Shown here piece after piece: positions 12,721 through 24,916 of a DNA stretch of 64,000 nt. The notes beneath the pieces were generated by a model. It made no database searches, was not told the DNA's origin, and was given only the letters and a program-made list of their open reading frames with translations. The position numbers and the translations under genes are program-made. Origin of the DNA: Euprymna scolopes (lineage: Eukaryota > Mollusca > Cephalopoda > Sepiida > Sepiolidae); the NCBI GenBank assembly GCA_024364805.1, contig CM044511.1, positions 1,809,962-1,873,961 of the forward strand. The letters are read 5' to 3'. Positions within the stretch are counted from its first letter, which is position 1. Each line of letters opens with the position of its first letter.

Positions 12721-13126
12721 TTTATCTATGGGTGTGCACGCGGAAGGGTCTCCATAAAATCCTCCTAATTTTTTGTCTACAGACTTGATACTAAATATAT
12801 AGAGGATTCGAACATGTGAGAACAAATTTAGCCACTTTAGTAATTTTCTTTATACTTTAAAAAAATGCTTTATATTTAATACAATATAATTATCAATAGA
12901 GAATTATGTGTAATAATAAGTAAGTAATCTGTATGAATTAAAATGTCGTATTTTACGGACGGGCAACGACGAGTGCTCTGCCAGTATTTAATTCACTGCC
13001 ACATCAGTGTATGAAATTATAATTACAACCAGTCGGAGGCTTTGAACCCAGTCATAAAGCCATGACTCACTCTATAGGCTATTATCTAACCTCCACTTTA
13101 CTAAACATACATACACAAACACAGAT

Positions 13127-13127
<1 letters not shown>
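12721..13127. other. No recognisable gene
   Basis: The stretch 12960-13065 includes GGCTTTGAACCCAG, weakly reminiscent of a tRNA-derived repeat, but no paired A/B boxes could be placed. Otherwise unique AT-rich sequence. Confidence 0.5.

Positions 13128-13206
<79 letters not shown>
13128..13206. repeat. (CA)n(TA)n microsatellite
   Basis: About 24 CA units followed by about 16 TA units, uninterrupted. Confidence 0.97.
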
Positions 13207-13209
<3 letters not shown>

Positions 13210-13352
13210 CAGTTCCATCCGACTTTTGCTCGGGCCGTATGTACTGTTCATAACTGTATGTGGATATGTATATATAAATATGTACTGTAGGGAAGTGTAC
13301 ACAGACAGACAGACAGACAGAAAGACAATCACTTTTATAGATATATAGATAT

Positions 13353-13460
13353 TGTCGCGATATATAAAAATGATTTTAAAAGTGAAAAAAAGACCCGTGA
13401 GCCATCACCGAGAATCGATACCAAAGCGTTCAGCCCACGATTTATTTTTGCCACTGTCGT
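13353..13460 (-). repeat. tRNA-derived SINE, third copy of the 1467/1799 family
   Basis: On the minus strand a B-box-like GGTATCGATTCTCG (13409-13422) follows an A-box-like CAGTGGCAAAAATAA (about 13443-13457). The tail TTTTCACTTTTAAAATCA then leads to ATCGCGACAATATC, matching the tails of the units at 1467 and 1799. A (CTGT)n run (13301-13321) lies just beyond the tail. Confidence 0.5.
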
Positions 13461-13747
13461 CAATGACTTGGCCATAAAGACATTTATAATACAAAGCTTA
13501 AAATTAAAACTTGAACCAATAGCTACTATGTATGCATTCGTACTATCGGCGTACGATCTTCACCTGCTAAATTTCTTCTTTTTTTTTCATTTTCACACTT
13601 TTGCACGGATTTTTCCCTGATCAAACCCAAATATAATGTTTCGCATGGATTCAAATACCTAATATATGAAGTTTCCTGTATGTAGACAAAACTCTATGAG
13701 GAGTTTGGTAGTTAAAATCTGTTAAACAAAAATTTATACGTATACAG

Positions 13748-15030
13748 CAGATGTGCTAACGGTTATGTCTCATAGAATTACTGAATCCCTCGACAAAGGC
13801 GTCCTTTCTAGGACAATATATCTTGACATATCAAAGGCCTTCGATAAGGTATGCCATAAGGATCTACTTCACAAGATTTCCAGCTACGGTATAACTGGAA
13901 ATGTTTTCTCAATTATTAAATCATTCTATCTGATAGGCTCTTAAGAGTAGTGGTTGATGGGAAGACATCAGAGACCAAGAGTATTAATGCTGGAGTCGCG
14001 GAGGTTTCCATTCTGGGCCCAAATCTCTTCCTGATCTACATCAATGATATCCCAAAACACATACTTAAATCATTCATGTCCATCTATGCTGATAACATGA
14101 CCATATATGGCAACACATCAAAGTCCCTAAATGACAAAGTTCTCTCTAATTCTCTCTCCTCTGATCTTGAACGCACGGTACAGTGGGGGATGAGGTGGAT
14201 GGTAACTTTTAATGCATCCAAAACCAAGCTCCTATCTTTACATCATCAACGCTCTGATCCTGACCTGGCATCAATTGAAATGGATGGATCTCGTCTTGGG
14301 GAGACTCCATGCTTTGACAAGCTTCTGGGTTTGATCTTCAATCGTTACCTGAAGTGAAACACTTACACCAAGTCTGTTGCAAAGGTCACTGGAAAAATCG
14401 GGCGGCACTTCTACCGCTCCAGAAGATATCTCGTTACTGATGCAATTCCCTATCTATATAAAAGCCAAATCCGACCAAGGATTGAGTACTGCTGCAACAT
14501 CTGGGCAGTAGCTGCTAAAAACAGCATATCCTGCCTTGACAGAGTACAAAATAGACTTCCAGGCTTAGTGGAGGATGCCGTTTTCTCTTCCCTGCCACCT
14601 CTCCCCCACAGAAGAGACGTTGTGAGCCTGTCTTTCTGTTATCATCTGATCTCCAATCTCTCGCCACCCCCTCGCAATCTTTCGCGATAAACACCCGTCT
14701 AGCTGAATCCACTGCCAATAATTTCCCCCACCTTTTATCTGTGCATAAATCAAAACGTACATTCCATGAACAAAGCTTCTTTCATAACAAATACACGCCT
14801 GCGAAACTCTCTTCCGTTTGCCTGTTTCCCACCTGTCTACAACTTGGATGTCTTTAAGTCCAACATAAAAAGGCCTGATGAACCGCCCCTTTAAGTGAAC
14901 CACTTTATCAAATATCCAATAGTAACGCTTACTACGATACAATCCCATTGATTACTGTACATGCACTAACCCTTATGTTCTAGTGGCTTCCGGGCCTTGA
15001 TAAATGGTGACCTTCATACAATATACATAC
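13748..15030 (+). mobile_element. LINE-A copy 2: 5'-truncated, inactive
   Basis: Begins mid reverse transcriptase (VLTVMSHRITESLDKG, about 13755) and continues through DISKAFDKVCHKDLLHKISSYGITGNVFSIIKSF and SILGPNLFLIYINDIPKH. The catalytic box reads YADNMTIYGN near 14090, so the second catalytic Asp is replaced by Asn and the polymerase would be dead. The C-terminal region follows (IEYCCNIW near 14485, then decayed). Frames change near 13925 and 14357, where TGA follows NRYLK. The 3' end carries the family signature CCGGGCCTTGATAAATGGTG near 14991-15010 and then passes into a TA microsatellite instead of a clear A tail. Confidence 0.88.
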
Positions 15031-15051
15031 AAACATACACACATATTATAT

Positions 15052-15058
15052 ACATATA

Positions 15059-15156
<98 letters not shown>
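15052..15156. repeat. (TA)n(TG)n microsatellite at a LINE 3' end
   Basis: About 90 bases of TA alternation then (GT)n, starting some 40 bases past the last recognisable LINE-A base. Confidence 0.97.
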
Positions 15157-15679
15157 GAAACACATTTGTGTTTACTATACTCTTTTTACGCAAATATTAT
15201 GCAAGTATAAATTATGTAGACTATCTGCATTAATATATTTATACGTAATAGTTAACTAAAGACGATCAACCCATAAGAAAACCGAATAAACTAATAGGGA
15301 ATTAATTAACATGAATGTTTAAAAGAATATGCAAATAGGCTAGGTCTTTTGCTACTGACTGCAATTCCAGAACCCATTTATAATAAAGTGTTATTTTCTT
15401 TTTAAAGAAATAGAAAATAGTGTGTTGATATGAACATCAACACGCGCGTGCGCACACACACGCACAAAAGAATTTAAAGGAGTATAGATATATCGTGGCC
15501 TTTACACTTAAATCCTGCCGTTACATTTCAACCACACGGACACACTCGCTGTATAAGAAGTAGTCGCATAAAAAAAACAACTAGAAAACACCGATCCTAC
15601 AGTTTAGTAGTGTAAATAATTACTTCTTTTATTTTCGATCTTCCAGATAGCATGCCATCCATAGCTCTTGAGTCCATGG
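15157..15679. other. No recognisable gene
   Basis: Unique AT-rich sequence with a short CA-rich stretch at 15437-15466. Confidence 0.6.
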
Positions 15680-15886
15680 AGAGGCATAGGCCGTCTACAT
15701 CTTTTGTAAATATTTTTTTAGCGAGGAGATTTTTTTACAGGGTGAGGGTGCTGGCCCAACGTGCATACTTTCCAGAAGGTACATACAGCGCCTAGCCTTC
15801 CCAATTTGTCACCCATCTGGTACTGACCAGGCTCAACGTTGCGTAACTGGCGAGAACCGGTGTGTGAGCGGTATTGTGCCGCATAA
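15680..15886 (-). repeat. 5S-rRNA-derived SINE, copy 1 (diverged)
   Basis: On the minus strand 15886-15784 reads as a degraded 5S rRNA gene: ACCGGTTCTCGCCAG, TTGAGCCTGGTCAGTACCAG and GATGGGTGACAAATTGGGAA align in order with the 5S body and its internal control region. It is about 10 bases shorter than copy 2, with a small deletion before the A-box region. A further 100 bases downstream (15783-15680) match the tail of the copy at 51932-52141, including CTGTAAAAA, CTCCTCGCTA and GGCCTATG. Sharing a non-5S tail shows a dispersed element, not an isolated 5S pseudogene. Confidence 0.75.
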
Positions 15887-16854
15887 CACGGGTTTTAAAA
15901 TCTGTTTTCCCGCCACTTGGCGCCTGCCATAGCCAGCGCTTCCTCGCCCTTGTTTTCATACGTAAGTCTTCCCAGCAAAGAAATTACCTTGCCTTGACTA
16001 TGAGGTGTATTTTTTCTATATTTTTTTGTGACGCGAAGTTGCATGCACTTACTTATTTGACTAGTCCTTAAACTGCCGCTACCATTACCATTTTCTTTAG
16101 CCAGTTACTATTATACGACAGTTAGTGATTTTCTCGTATGTTGCTATGAACACTTTACCTTTATTTCCAATGGCTTGTTGGCGAGAAATCAATTATTAAT
16201 ATACATAAAATGAAGAACCATTCTTACTCAGATGATATTTTGTTATTCCAATTAAAATTTCCATGTAATAAAAATTGCTTAAATAAGCTTGACACATACT
16301 TTCAACATATGTGTATATAATTAACACCTGACTTAATGAATTATCGCTAAAAGTAAAACAAAATATTTGATCTCTCCATTAATTTCAAAGTTAATTTAGT
16401 TGTTCTATCAGGTGCAATAATTAGATATCTTAAATTTATATGTAAATTATTACTTATTATAATTATTATTTATATTAGTAGTAGCAGTACTTATGGAAAT
16501 ATTCGTAGTAGGATTTTTATTTATTTTATTACGCGACAATTCTATCTTACAAGATTAGAGAAGAGAGTTTTAATTAGAGACTATAACTGGTTTTCTACGG
16601 TCTTCTTGTATAAGGTATTTTTAGGATAGCTTGAAATGATGATGCGTTCTCGTATAAGTAATACTGACGATATAGTCCAAATAATATTCGAGCCCCAATT
16701 GGTAACTCTAACATGCCAGTTTCATACTTACACTGCAATACTGTAATTCTACTTTTTTTTTCTTTATCTTGTTTTTAATGAATCATAGCATATCCTATCA
16801 CACTTAACATTTTAACAACTTTCTGTCCACTTTATTCCCCCCCCCAAAAAAAAA
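15887..16854. other. No recognisable gene
   Basis: Unique AT-rich sequence; the frame 15874-16071 lacks any known motif. Confidence 0.6.
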
Positions 16855-16917
16855 ATATATATATATATATTTGTGTGTGTGTGTCTGTGTGGGTGTGTGG
16901 GTGCGCGCGCGTGTGTA
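16855..16917. repeat. (TA)n(TG)n with a CGCGCGCG core
   Basis: Alternating purine/pyrimidine including GTGCGCGCGCGTGTGT, a composition able to adopt Z-DNA. Confidence 0.9.
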
Positions 16918-17061
16918 AAAGCAAATCAAGATAAAAAAAACCATGATGTAACACAAAGTTATTAAGATTGCTCAGTAGGAGGAGCAAACTATAATACTGT
17001 ATTTATATACCCAATTAGTAAATAGCTACTGCATGAACTTTCTGATGTTTGGATACGTTGT

Positions 17062-18640
17062 TTTTTTTTTACACAGTGATCACCACTTATCAAGGCCCGG
17101 AAGCCACTCGGGGATAAGGGTTATTGCAAGTACATTACGTTAGTGTGGAGATTTGATGGAGTGTTTACTTAAGGGGAAGGTTCATTAGGAATTTGTTAAA
17201 ATTAGACTTGAAGACATCCAAGTTGTAGTCCGGAGGCAAGCAGGAAGACGGAACAGAGTTCCACAGGCGTGCAGTTCTAAGAAAGAAGCTTCGTTCATGG
17301 AATCCGCGTTTTGATTTAGGCACATATATAGAGTGGGGGAATTTTTTCACAGTGGATTCAGCTAGACGGGTGTTTTTCGTGAAAGATTGGCGAGGGGGGA
17401 CCAGGGATGGAGTTCAGACGAGCACCTGCCATGAAAATAACGATAAAACAAGGATAGGCTCGCAACGTCTCTTCTGTGGGAGAGGGGTGGCAGGGTAGAG
17501 AAAAGGGCATCCCCCACAAAGCCACAAAGTCTATTTTGTACTCTGTCAAGGCATGATAGCCTGTTTTTGGCAGCTCCTTTCCAGATATGGCAACAGTATT
17601 CCATCCTTGGACGTACTTGGCTTTTATATAGATAGAGAATTGCATCAGTAGTGAGATATATTCTGGAGTGGTAGAAGGATCCCACCATCTTTCCAGCGAC
17701 CTTGGCAACATACTTGATGTACGTGTTCCATTTCAGATCAGGAGTAAAGGTCAAACCCAGAAGCTTGTCAAAACACGGGGCCTCACCCAGACGAGAGCCA
17801 TCCATCACAATTGATACCATATGGGGATCAGTGCGTTGATGATGTAAGGATAGGAGTTTGGTTTTGGATGCATTAAAGGTAACTAGCCACATCTTCCCCC
17901 ACTGAACCACGCGCTCGAGATCAGAGGATATAGAATCAGAGAGAACTTTGTCATTTACAGCCTTTGATGTGTTGCCGTAGATGGTCGTGTCATCAGCATA
18001 GATGTCAACGAATGATTTAAGTATGTGTGTAGGGAGGTCATTGATGTAGATCAGGAAGAGAGTTGGGCCCAGGATTGACCCCTGAGGGACCCCAGCATTT
18101 ATATTGCAGGCCTCCGATTTTTGTCCATCTACCACTACTCTTATGAGCTTATCGGAGAGAAATGATTTAATGATTGAGAAAACATTTCCAGTTATACCAT
18201 AGCTGGAAATCTTGTGAAGTAGACCCTTATGCCATACCTTGTCGAAGGCCTTTGATATGTCAAGAGCAATTGCCCTAGAAAGGAAGCCTTTGTCAAGAGA
18301 TTCACTAATCCTGTGGGATATAACCGTCAGCACATCTCCGGTAGATCTTGCAGAGCGGAAACCATATTGTGTGTCACTAAGAAGGTTATTCCTGCTGAGA
18401 TGGTTGACTATTTCTCTATTTAATATTGATTCCAGCAACTTACTCATAACACAGAGGAGACTTATTGGTCTGTACTGAGAGGGAGATGACTTATCACCTG
18501 AATTCTTAAATACAGGGGAAACTGATGAGGTCTTCCAGGGAGTCGGAAAGCACTTCTCCTTAAGGCAGCGCTTAAACAGTTTTGTAAGTATGGGAGCAAG
18601 TTCTGGTTGAAGCTTTTTTAACACTATATTTGGTTTGCAC
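17062..18640 (-). mobile_element. LINE-A copy 3: 5'-truncated, longest open frame
   Basis: The minus-strand frame from 18648 to 17362 (428 codons, no ATG of its own at the 5' edge) covers the reverse transcriptase and most of the C-terminal region. Motifs in order: KLFKRCLKEKCFPTPWK, SPVFKNSGDKSSPSQYRPIS, LDISKAFDKVWHKG, GVPQGSILGPTLFLIYINDLP, an intact YADDTTIYGN, LGLTFTPDLKWNTYIK and VRPRMEYCCHIWKGA. A single frameshift near 17360 moves the last 61 codons (RTARLWNSVPSSCLPPDYNL) into another frame, ending at the stop near 17164. The 3' UTR has the family terminal signature and an A tail (17060-17070 read as T). The endonuclease half is missing. The 5' break lies within 10-20 bases of a (TA)n tract. 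One of the least decayed copies here. Confidence 0.92.
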
Positions 18641-18645
18641 GTAAC

Positions 18646-18647
<2 letters not shown>

Positions 18648-18720
<73 letters not shown>
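18648..18720. repeat. (TA)n(TG)n microsatellite flush with a LINE 5' break
   Basis: TA alternation (18648-18699) then (GT)n. Directly abuts the truncated 5' end of LINE-A copy 3. Confidence 0.97.
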
Positions 18721-18721
<1 letters not shown>

Positions 18722-19696
18722 GTGAATAAATGACAAAAAAATATATACCAAAATTCATGTTGTTTGTCAGCTTTTAATTTATTCTTTTAATCAAGTTGAC
18801 ACTTACACCGTTTGCCATGTTCTATGTTGTGGCGCAAAATCAATAACTTTATTGTTATATCAATCAGCGTATCTATTATTCCCTTTAATCATCAGAAGAA
18901 ATAGCAAAGAAAATAAAGGCCGATATGATATGATCAGTCAAATCGCATTATATTTCTAAAATAAAATGTTATCATGACAAAATAAATTTATACTCAAATA
19001 TTTTTTTATATTAAGATGTTTTAATAGAGATAGGACGTTAGAACATAAGCTATACTTAAAAATAGATTTAACTCTAGCGTCTAACGTAGTCTTACGTAGA
19101 GGCCATTTTAAAGTAGATCTTGGAAACAATACGCTTAAGTTTATCCGACAAGAATAATGAGTGAGAGAGAAGGTGAATCGAGTCAAAGTCGAAAGAAAGA
19201 GGAAGACGGTCAACGGACTGCGATGGCTCTCAGTAAATGATAAAGAATACTTTAGTCTAGGACCAGCAGCAGGTTTTCAATCGTAAAGCATCGATAACTG
19301 AAGATGCTTGAAAATCAACCTTCGATTTATTGATTCATTAAGAAAACGTGTTTTCGATGGAATCCGTCATAATAGATACGCGACGAACCAGGTATGCTTA
19401 TTTCAGTAGCCACATGTAACTACCCCAGGTTATTTTGGTAAATATTAAGATGTGTTACGAAAGAACACCGACCACTCTAATTTTGTTTTTTAGGAGTAAT
19501 CGAGGTCGCTGACAACGAATCTGATACTGAAACCGGGGGCAAATTTACCATTTGCATGGTATTAACCCCTGAACCAATTAAGTACTTTCCGCCATTTTAC
19601 CGCTTCCGTACATGCTCCGCGCGCACACGCGGCAGCATAAACGACGGGTTGCTTTACCTAGCAACTGCTTTCTCACATGGCTTACCAATCTTCCGC
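18721..19696. other. No recognisable gene
   Basis: Slightly more GC near 19580-19650 (GCGCGCACACGCGGCAGC) but no open frame or element signature. Confidence 0.55.
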
Positions 19697-20417
19697 GGAA
19701 AATTTAAAATTAGATGAAATAGAAATAAAGCAAGAAAAAAAGGACGCCATGTTGTGTGTGTGTGAGGGGGTAATTTATTATTTCTTTTTTCCAGAAATAT
19801 AGAATTTTCTAATTTTCAACAATATATTATATCACTTTTTGTGTGGAAAATTTAAAATTAGCTGAAAAAGAAATAAAACAAGAAAAGGAAAGCACCCAAG
19901 TTGCCGAGAGAAGGGGGTTATTAAATTGTTTTTTTTTTTCCTGGAACATAGAATTTTAAAATTTTCAAAAAGTAACGTACCGACATTAACCGATATACAC
20001 CATTTAATGTACGCACACCAACACCACACCCGCCCCACCCTGCTCGTGCCCCCAATGTAAAGAGTAAAATCTTCGAAAACTGTTAAATGGTGTTCTAATT
20101 GGTAAATGTCGGTGCGTTACATACGGAAAAAACGGTTAACTAAATTGCAGAAGCACCCATTAAGTGACATAAGTTCTCTAACCCCCCCCCCCCTTCGCAT
20201 AGAAAAGAACGAAAAACATAAAAATGTTTGGTGCTTATGTTTTTGTAAACATAATTAAAAACTACGTGAAACCAAAAAAAAGGTATCCCAATTTGTACTT
20301 TTCTTTAATTGTAAGACATTAAAAAATGTCAGTCCGTAATTTTTTCCACCCAAAACGTGCCATAATGTACTTTTTGAAAATTTGAAAATTCTAAATTTTG
20401 TATTTGTGTAACGTGCC
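19697..20417. repeat. Tandem plus inverted repeat cluster, possible non-autonomous transposon
   Basis: GGAAAATTTAAAATTA begins at 19697 and again at 19845, heading two diverged tandem units of about 148 bases; both end with TAGAATTTT...ATTTTCAA. Immediately after, an inverted repeat of about 38 bases pairs 19972-20008 (GTAACGTACCGACATT...) with 20082-20120 (...AATGTCGGTGCGTTAC). The motif GTAACGTGCCGAC appears a third time at 20406-20418, exactly at the start of the next repeat. A C9 run at 20183-20193 lies inside. No coding sequence; it may be a MITE-like element with subterminal repeats. Confidence 0.55.
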
Positions 20418-20855
20418 GACAAACTTTGTTAGAGCAGGACAGAGAGGGAAAGTGAGAGAGAAAAAGACAAGATTTTTGTGTATTTGATTTTGTAGCGCAT
20501 GATATTGATAAGCCGTAACAATTACCCATTAATATGGCATCGAGAAGCCTCACCAGAAACTACTGTATGGTTCTGAATACATTCACTGAATGGCAATACA
20601 ACAGCCCCAGTACTTTGCACCTGCTGATAGGACAGCTTCCTTAATGCTTAATCCAACGTTCGGGTCCCTCATTAGCAGGCGGGTAACGTCAGCCTAGATG
20701 AAACGTTTACCTCCAGTACCCTTACTACTGAGCTTGTCACATGGATAGACATGGAAACAGAAAAAAATTCTGACATCTCAGGCTCCTGTTGATGAAGAAC
20801 TACCGACCTGGAAAGCAGCTTTTTCTTCACCCTTTGTGAGAATAATCACTCATGG
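20418..20855. repeat. Second copy of the 8397-8838 repeat
   Basis: Aligns end to end with 8397-8838 in the same orientation: AACTTTGTTAGAGCAGGACA at the start, AGTACTTTGCACCTGCTGAT near 20609 and TTCTTCACCCTTTGTGAGAA near the end. No LINE-A ORF2 lies beside it. Either a solo fragment of the LINE-A 5' region or a separate short element. Confidence 0.6.
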
Positions 20856-21451
20856 GAATTGTATTTTTTATTTATTTTTATTTTTAAATTTATTTATTTA
20901 TTTTCGCCCCTATCCTGCGTACCATCTCTATAGAGGAGACGACGGAATTTACCCCCCCCCATTAAAAAACCGACATTCTCTCTAACTCTGCCCTCCACGG
21001 GAGTTTCATTATTATTATTATTTAAAACTGTCACCTTTGTTATTAATACTTTACTGTACAATACTTTTCATAATTATTAATTGCATTATTGTTACTGTTG
21101 ACAAGTTCATTTCAATTCCAATATACATATTGAAAGAAAGTGTGTTTCATTTTTGCCCTTTTAATTAAACGCTCTTACGTTGCAACATTGAAAAAAATTA
21201 ATTTAAATACAATCCTCTTCCACAAACAGCTAGAATAATGACCGTGAATATTTTTGAACATGACTGCAAGGAATGAATGCTGCCCACACTAAAATTTTCC
21301 AGTTTTCCAACGGCGTTCTTTTACTTTTTCGATATTATTTGTGACCAAGAGCGGACGCCCGCTTGAAATATTAAACATAACAATAAAATATTAAATACAA
21401 AAAGTAACATCGTTTTTCATGCTTCAAAACCACCTCATAAAGGGTAAATCA

Positions 21452-21486
<35 letters not shown>

Positions 21487-23012
21487 AGAGAAAACATCAA
21501 ATTCATTAGAATGCTACCATAAAGGAGGCAGAAAATTACTAATTTTGCTATCAACAGAGAAGAATATTATGTTGACTTTGTTTTGACGAGGAGAGAAATA
21601 GAGGTGTGTATAGGTTATGAAATATGCTCGCGCAAAATATGCACAACAAAACCATCTGACACAGACCTGAAATAAACTTGTATTCTTCTACTTCAAGAAA
21701 AAATGTTCCAAGGTAACATCAAAGAGTCTGAAAGATTTTCAATGGGGTATAAATAAAATATACTTAAACAGTTCTAATAAAAACACGAAGAGCCTTTAGA
21801 AAAGCCAGTAAAAATTCCAATCATTGATCAATCCTCAAAAGAACGGCAAGAACCACAATGAAATTCACCGGTTAATTTTTGGTGTTTCCGCCTTTAAATG
21901 TTCGGGCTTCATGCGATTTTTAAAATCGTATCTAAAAACACGCTTGTTTTCTGGTTTTATAAGAGCCTGTTTATTTTGTTGAAAATAACAATACAATGTA
22001 AAAATAGAAAAGAATGCATGGATTTGAATAATTGGTGATTAGTTTACTGATGGCTCTGTTTTTATAAAAAGTATCATTAGGAATTTTCTGAAAATAAATT
22101 ATCGATATATCGGAGTCATCCAGCAATTTTAAACAATACTATGTGGTGAACATACTTAGATTGTCTGGTATTATCTTCAATATCGTATTCAAAGATTATC
22201 CGGTAATATTTATATACCAGTTATGGCAGCACAGGAAGAATAATAACGATATTCCCACCTGACGCACATGTTTTCATGTTTTAAATGCCTATTTTTATTT
22301 GTTATTCCTCTAAAAACATGGTTTTTCCAATTTCATCGCAGATGCTTGCTTTACACCTTTAAAAATTATTATAGGGGTAATTGATGCCCATCTGCTTGCA
22401 GAAAATTTGATACGCCTTATGGATTGAAATTGATGTCGTATAATAGGCTGACTCAGACAGACTGACAGTTTTGCCCAATGCAATATATAGAATTAGAAAT
22501 TATAGCTCATCGTTTTCGATTAAAAGTTGTTAGCACAGAAAAAAGCGTCATAACAAAATAAGAGCGATCGTTGCCATAAGCTAGGTGATTACGCATCCAA
22601 TAACGTTATACTAAAAGAGCGTATGGTTCTTGCACGACCTTAATTGGATAACTGGCTACAGGAATTATTATGAAAATAACACTACATTAGGAAACCAACT
22701 ACACAATACACCATAAATGATAACACTATAAGCAGGGAACGAACTTAACTGAAAACTCCACAGAGATTAATAAATACATGATATTTATGCATTCATTTAC
22801 ATGTCGATAGTCAAAAGATCGAACTTTTAGAAGTAATCATATTTACCTATCAAAAATATATATATACATATATATATGTATATACATATATATATATATA
22901 TATGTATATTGCATTAGAAAAAAGGATTAACTACCTGAATAAAAATAAAAAATGATAACCAGCGAAAATTAGTATATATATATATATGGTGATGATTGCA
23001 ACGTCTTGTCAG
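20856..23012. other. 2.1 kb without a recognisable gene
   Basis: Holds (TTTA)n at about 20868-20905, a (TA)n(TG)n tract at 21453-21488 and interrupted TA tracts at 22856-22905 and 22974-22987. No coding, tRNA-like or element motif recognised elsewhere. Confidence 0.55.
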
Positions 23013-23370
23013 NNNNNNNNNNNNNNNNNNNNNNNNNNNNNNNNNNNNNNNNNNNNNNNNNNNNNNNNNNNNNNNNNNNNNNNNNNNNNNNNNNNNNNNN
23101 NNNNNNNNNNNNNNNNNNNNNNNNNNNNNNNNNNNNNNNNNNNNNNNNNNNNNNNNNNNNNNNNNNNNNNNNNNNNNNNNNNNNNNNNNNNNNNNNNNNN
23201 NNNNNNNNNNNNNNNNNNNNNNNNNNNNNNNNNNNNNNNNNNNNNNNNNNNNNNNNNNNNNNNNNNNNNNNNNNNNNNNNNNNNNNNNNNNNNNNNNNNN
23301 NNNNNNNNNNNNNNNNNNNNNNNNNNNNNNNNNNNNNNNNNNNNNNNNNNNNNNNNNNNNNNNNNNNNNN
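23013..23370. other. Assembly gap (358 N)
   Basis: Unresolved bases; the right edge opens directly into (TA)n, so the gap probably covers a microsatellite. Confidence 0.99.
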
Positions 23371-23744
23371 TATATATATATATATATATATATATATTAA
23401 TTTAAATACCTATTTCACAATAATTACCCCAAACATCATAATATTGCTACATGTATAGCCCACTTATTTAATTTCTATTAATAGACCCATTTATCAACTT
23501 TAAAAACTACTAACCAAACCATAAGAACACATATCTTATATATAATCCAAAAATTAGTAAATAAACAATGAACCCGAAAAACTTAAAACGAAAGAGAGAA
23601 TGAAAATAGCGATATTAAATTAATATATATATAAAAGTAATAAAAATAATTTAAAAAATACTCAATAGAAAGCCGCCAAATGTAAAGAAAAGACAATAAA
23701 AAACAATCATTTTTTCTAGAAATTTCAAGAGAGATAAAAGCTTT
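23371..23744. other. (TA)n at gap edge, then unique AT-rich sequence
   Basis: TA alternation at 23371-23397 continues the gap; no further feature. Confidence 0.6.
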
Positions 23745-24010
23745 CATTCATGTTGAAAGTGACACAAAACACCGGAGATGCCCCGTTGTACAATTCATGC
23801 TCCCTACTGATCCGAGTTATTAAAACTGGACCATAGCCAACACTACTAAAATGCATCGCTATATTGCCGCGCACAACAGGGACGTGCCCAGAGTGATGAC
23901 AACAAGTTTCCGGCCACGGATATAATGTTCTGTATGGTTTCAAATACGTGTAAGTTATTGCCACCTATGCTGCAATCAGGTGGCCTCTGGGGGACCCCTG
24001 GTGGCCAGAC
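23745..24010. repeat. Dispersed repeat shared with 61375-61700
   Basis: Starts TTCATGTTGAAAGTGACACA here and TCATGTCTGAAAATGACACA at 61375, then stays alignable for about 110 bases: GATGCCCCGTTGTACAATTC against AATGCGCTGTTGTAAAACTG. The right-hand part (to GACCCCTGGTGGCC) is more weakly alignable. Unclassified, no coding content. Confidence 0.5.
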
Positions 24011-24857
24011 TACAAGTAAAAAGAGACATATTTTACGTCAGAAAAAGTGCTACGATTTGTACTTTTCTTTCACTGACCCCGACTACTTCGTTTGATCATA
24101 CGTCTAAAGCATCACTATCTGACCTCTTACAACATTAAAACGAGCATCATCGCCGCCATCCGCTGAGTATTCACTGAGTATTCGCGTCGTCCTCGCCAGC
24201 GCTTTTCGAAATACCATGTTCCCAATTCCGAACCCGTATCGAGACGATTATTGAGTGATAGAAAAAACATAATATACCCAATACTTTTGCCATTTTACTT
24301 TGCACAGCCTAGTGCCCCTTCACGAACTTGGCAACTTGAATTAGTAGGTAGGCCTGTTGAGATTTCTGCCAAATAGCATTCTATTCTTCGTGTAACCACT
24401 CATCAGTTTCTGTGTCCAGCATCTTTCTTCCCCACATCTACATTCCATGTGCTTATGAACCTCTTTGTGATGCATGAGAGATATTTGTTTTCTTTTTGAT
24501 CGATTGTTGTTATCTTTTAGATTTTTTAACTGCGGTTCAATTTTCGCTTTTCAATGGCGAAAGAGAAAATTTACCTCATTTTTATTTTCATCGCCATTTT
24601 TTGACGGAACTTATTTTTACTTATTAATTATTTTATTTAAATCTTTTTAAGTGCATAAAATATCTGTGAACACGCAGTTTTCTGTCTAAGCCCTCATCAG
24701 CATGGGTCAACCGTACAAAAGTGTCGAACACACAACAAAACTAACGGTAGTCTAACATTTTATTAATTATGGACGATTGTTACAGCTTTAAATATAAGAT
24801 ATATTTTTAAAAAAGTTCATATATCGCTTAAAATAACAATAGATCTTATATTAAAGC
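24011..24857. other. No recognisable gene
   Basis: Unique sequence; no open frame of note and no element motif. Confidence 0.55.
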
Positions 24858-24916
24858 GTTAAAAATCACTAGGACCTAGTGACATATGACGTTAAAAATC
24901 ACTAGGACCTAGTGAC

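Noticed and set aside
17050-18660. Target-site duplication around LINE-A copy 3
   Set aside because: Only a loose similarity (ACGTGCAAACC against ACGTATCCAAAC) is seen; not good enough to call.
22986-23458. Frames crossing the N run at 23013-23370
   Set aside because: They consist of undetermined residues plus microsatellite; not real coding sequence.
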